A program made the position numbers and the translations under genes. From Byssochlamys sp. IMV 00236 (taxonomy: Eukaryota > Ascomycota > Eurotiomycetes > Eurotiales > Thermoascaceae), in the NCBI GenBank assembly GCA_001931875.2, contig MSJH02000660.1:1-64000 (forward strand): a stretch of DNA of 64,000 bases, in the 5' to 3' direction. Shown piece after piece: positions 62,401 through 64,000 of the stretch (the first letter of the stretch is position 1; every line of letters starts with the position of its first letter). A model generated the notes under the pieces. It was given only the letters and a program-made list of their open reading frames with translations. It searched no databases and was not told the origin of the DNA.

Positions 62401-64000
62401 GCGGGCTGAGACACGCTCTCGATACCCCCGTTGGTGACAATAGCATAGGCTCGGTGCGGCAAATGCTCACGTCTCCTTGCCAAAGTGTAGGCCAAATCGC
62501 TTATCTTGTCTGGATTCTTCTCAATCCACTCCTTGCAGTTGTCGACCACCCTCGTTATCGACTTGGCCGAATTAGCGGTGAAGAGCAGGAGCTGGGGTTC
62601 CTCTGGCGTTTCATAAATTGCATCCGGAACGTTATAAGTAGCCGCAGACTCGAGAACAACATGGGCGTTAGCACCTCCAATGCCGAAGGAGTTGACACTA
62701 ACACGTTCCAGCTTGTCCTTAGGCCAAGGCATGGGCTCAGTGGGTACTATGAGCTTGGCCTCATCGAATGGAATGCTGGGGTTTGGAGTGGTGAATTTGA
62801 TATTCGGTGGAATGGTGCGATGTTCGAGTGCTTTCACCATCTTCAAAAGGGACACAAGACCGGATGCTGCTTCTGTATGGCCGAGATTGGGTTTCACTGA
62901 TCCGATATAAACACCCTTCTCTCCAAAGACGCGGGCCACAGCATTTGCCTCAATTGGGTCTCCAGTCGGGGTCCCAGTTCCGTGACATTCAACCATTGCG
63001 GTCTCGCCAAAATCAGTGATACCACCAAGCTCGTATGCTCTCCGAATCAGAGCTTCTTGAGCTTGTGTACTGGGCTGTGATAGTGTTGGGGTCTTTCCAT
63101 CCACGTTGTGGGATGTGCATCTCACGACAGCTCGAATAGGGTTACCGTCCCTAATGGCGTCTGCAAGTGGCTTGACATAGACTGCGGTGACTGCTTCTCC
63201 GCGGGCGTACCCATTGGCATCAGCAGAGAATGTCTTGCAAGAGCCATCACTTGACAAAACGCCCTGTTCTTGCATGGCCATGGACATTCCTGGTGCAAGG
63301 ATCAGGTTCACACCACCGACCAGGGCTGACCCGCAGTCGCCTCGGTTTATAGCAGCACATGCCTCATTTAAAGCGACCAGAGCAGAGGAGCACGCTGTAC
63401 GGATGGTCATACTGTTCGAAATGTGAGTGAATTGCTCTTTGGGCTCTGGTGGATGAACGTACCTTGGTCCTTGTAGATCGAATTCATAGGAAATACGGTT
63501 GGCGACAACGAAATCGCCAGAACCGGAGATACGATGAATACCCCATGGCTGACTCTCCTTTCCAAGCATCTCCAGCCAGTCCTCTCCGAAGTTACCGATA
63601 TAAGTGCCGATAGTCTTGCCTCTCCAATTGGTCACACCGGCGTCTTCAAATGCCTCGCGTGCGACTTCGAGCATGAGCCGTTGCTGAGGGTCAGCTCGCT
63701 CTACCTCTGTTCGTGTCATGGTGAAGAAGGACATGTCCAAGGCGCCGAGATCGACGTTCTCATCGAGGAAGTATCCATACTCCGTCGATACCGTTCCAGG
63801 CTTCTTTGTGTTCGAATAATATGAGTCGACATTGTACCGTGATTCAGGGACACGGCATCGACCGTCTTTCTTTGCAATGAGGAAGTCCCAGAGTTCTTCG
63901 GGTGTAGTCAAGCCTCCTGGGAGACGACAGGCCATACCACAGATAGCGATGGGGATCTGACCCTTAGTATGGGTTTCAGTGCCCAAAACACCGTTCCTGC
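56444..64000 (-). CDS. Highly reducing polyketide synthase (5' end cut by window)
   Basis: Exons in view: 64000-63463, 63411-58674, 58613-58320 and 58258-56444, about 2,460 aa. Only the first few residues lie beyond the edge, since QIPIAICGMACRLPGG near the right end is the usual KS start; the in-frame TTG near 63,986 is not a real start. Domains in order: KS (Cys in RTACSSAL at 63,390-63,392, His in ECHGTGTPTGDP and KPNLGHTEA), AT (FTGQGAQ, GHSSGE), DH (HKVGENIVYP, HPTALDGTLQ), methyltransferase (LEIGTGKG), ER (HSACGGVGLA), KR (GGLGGIGRA, SSVSG, NYASGN) and ACP (GLDSLVALE, Ser at 56,597-56,599). All motifs look intact. The protein ends just after the ACP, with no thioesterase, reductase or acyltransferase release domain. 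One 51-nt intron in the KS is a multiple of three and stop-free. The product would be a reduced chain, possibly methylated. Confidence 0.95.

Noticed and set aside
63463..63986. PKS start at the TTG near 63,986
   Set aside because: Not an ATG, and the frame stays open to the window edge; the true start lies beyond 64,000.

Overview
The window looks like nuclear DNA of a filamentous ascomycete, most likely an Aspergillus-like member of the Eurotiales. Genes are split by short introns (about 50-90 nt) with GT..AG ends and CTNAY-like branch points. The protein set includes a Tea1-type cell-end marker, Kog1/raptor, a PA-TM-RING ligase, a Zn2Cys6 factor and a highly reducing polyketide synthase. 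A stand-alone 5S rRNA gene is also typical of such genomes. Exon joins were worked out by eye from splice signals and protein continuity. No database search was possible, so the order is an inference and the species is not assigned.

Layout. About 1-42 kb is ordinary chromosome carrying conserved genes: a Tea1-like Kelch/coiled-coil protein (-), Kog1 (+), an unrecognised 845-aa protein (-), a six-unit repeat protein (-), a PA-TM-RING E3 ligase (+), a lipid-related group (alpha/beta hydrolase -, desaturase-like protein +, Rrt8/Lds-like membrane protein +), a small secreted cysteine-rich protein (+), an unrecognised 489-aa protein (-), an LRR protein (-), a Ser/Ala-rich GPI-type wall protein (-), and a 5S rRNA gene at 41.4 kb. 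Long intergenic stretches (5.8-9.0, 29.8-31.4, 38.0-41.4 kb) show no convincing genes.

From 42.4 kb to the right edge lies a secondary-metabolite gene cluster: cytochrome P450 (+), Zn2Cys6 regulator (-), a dead Tc1/mariner copy, a 3-ketodihydrosphingosine-reductase-like SDR (+), a BAHD-type acyltransferase (-), an MFS exporter (+), a phytanoyl-CoA-dioxygenase-like Fe(II)/2-oxoglutarate enzyme (-) and a highly reducing PKS (-). The PKS order is KS-AT-DH-MT-ER-KR-ACP, and it runs off the right edge lacking only its extreme N-terminus. It ends at the ACP, with no release domain.

How they may work together. The PKS would build a reduced, possibly C-methylated chain. The P450 and dioxygenase would oxidise it, the BAHD enzyme would acylate it and the MFS protein would export it, under control of the Zn2Cys6 factor. 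The KDSR-like reductase together with a PKS lacking a release domain recalls clusters for sphinganine mimics (fumonisin, sphingofungin), where an aminotransferase releases the chain and a KDSR-like enzyme reduces the ketone. No aminotransferase is in view, so this stays a hypothesis that the sequence just beyond 64,000 would decide. A 12-nt motif shared by two cluster promoters is a candidate regulator site.
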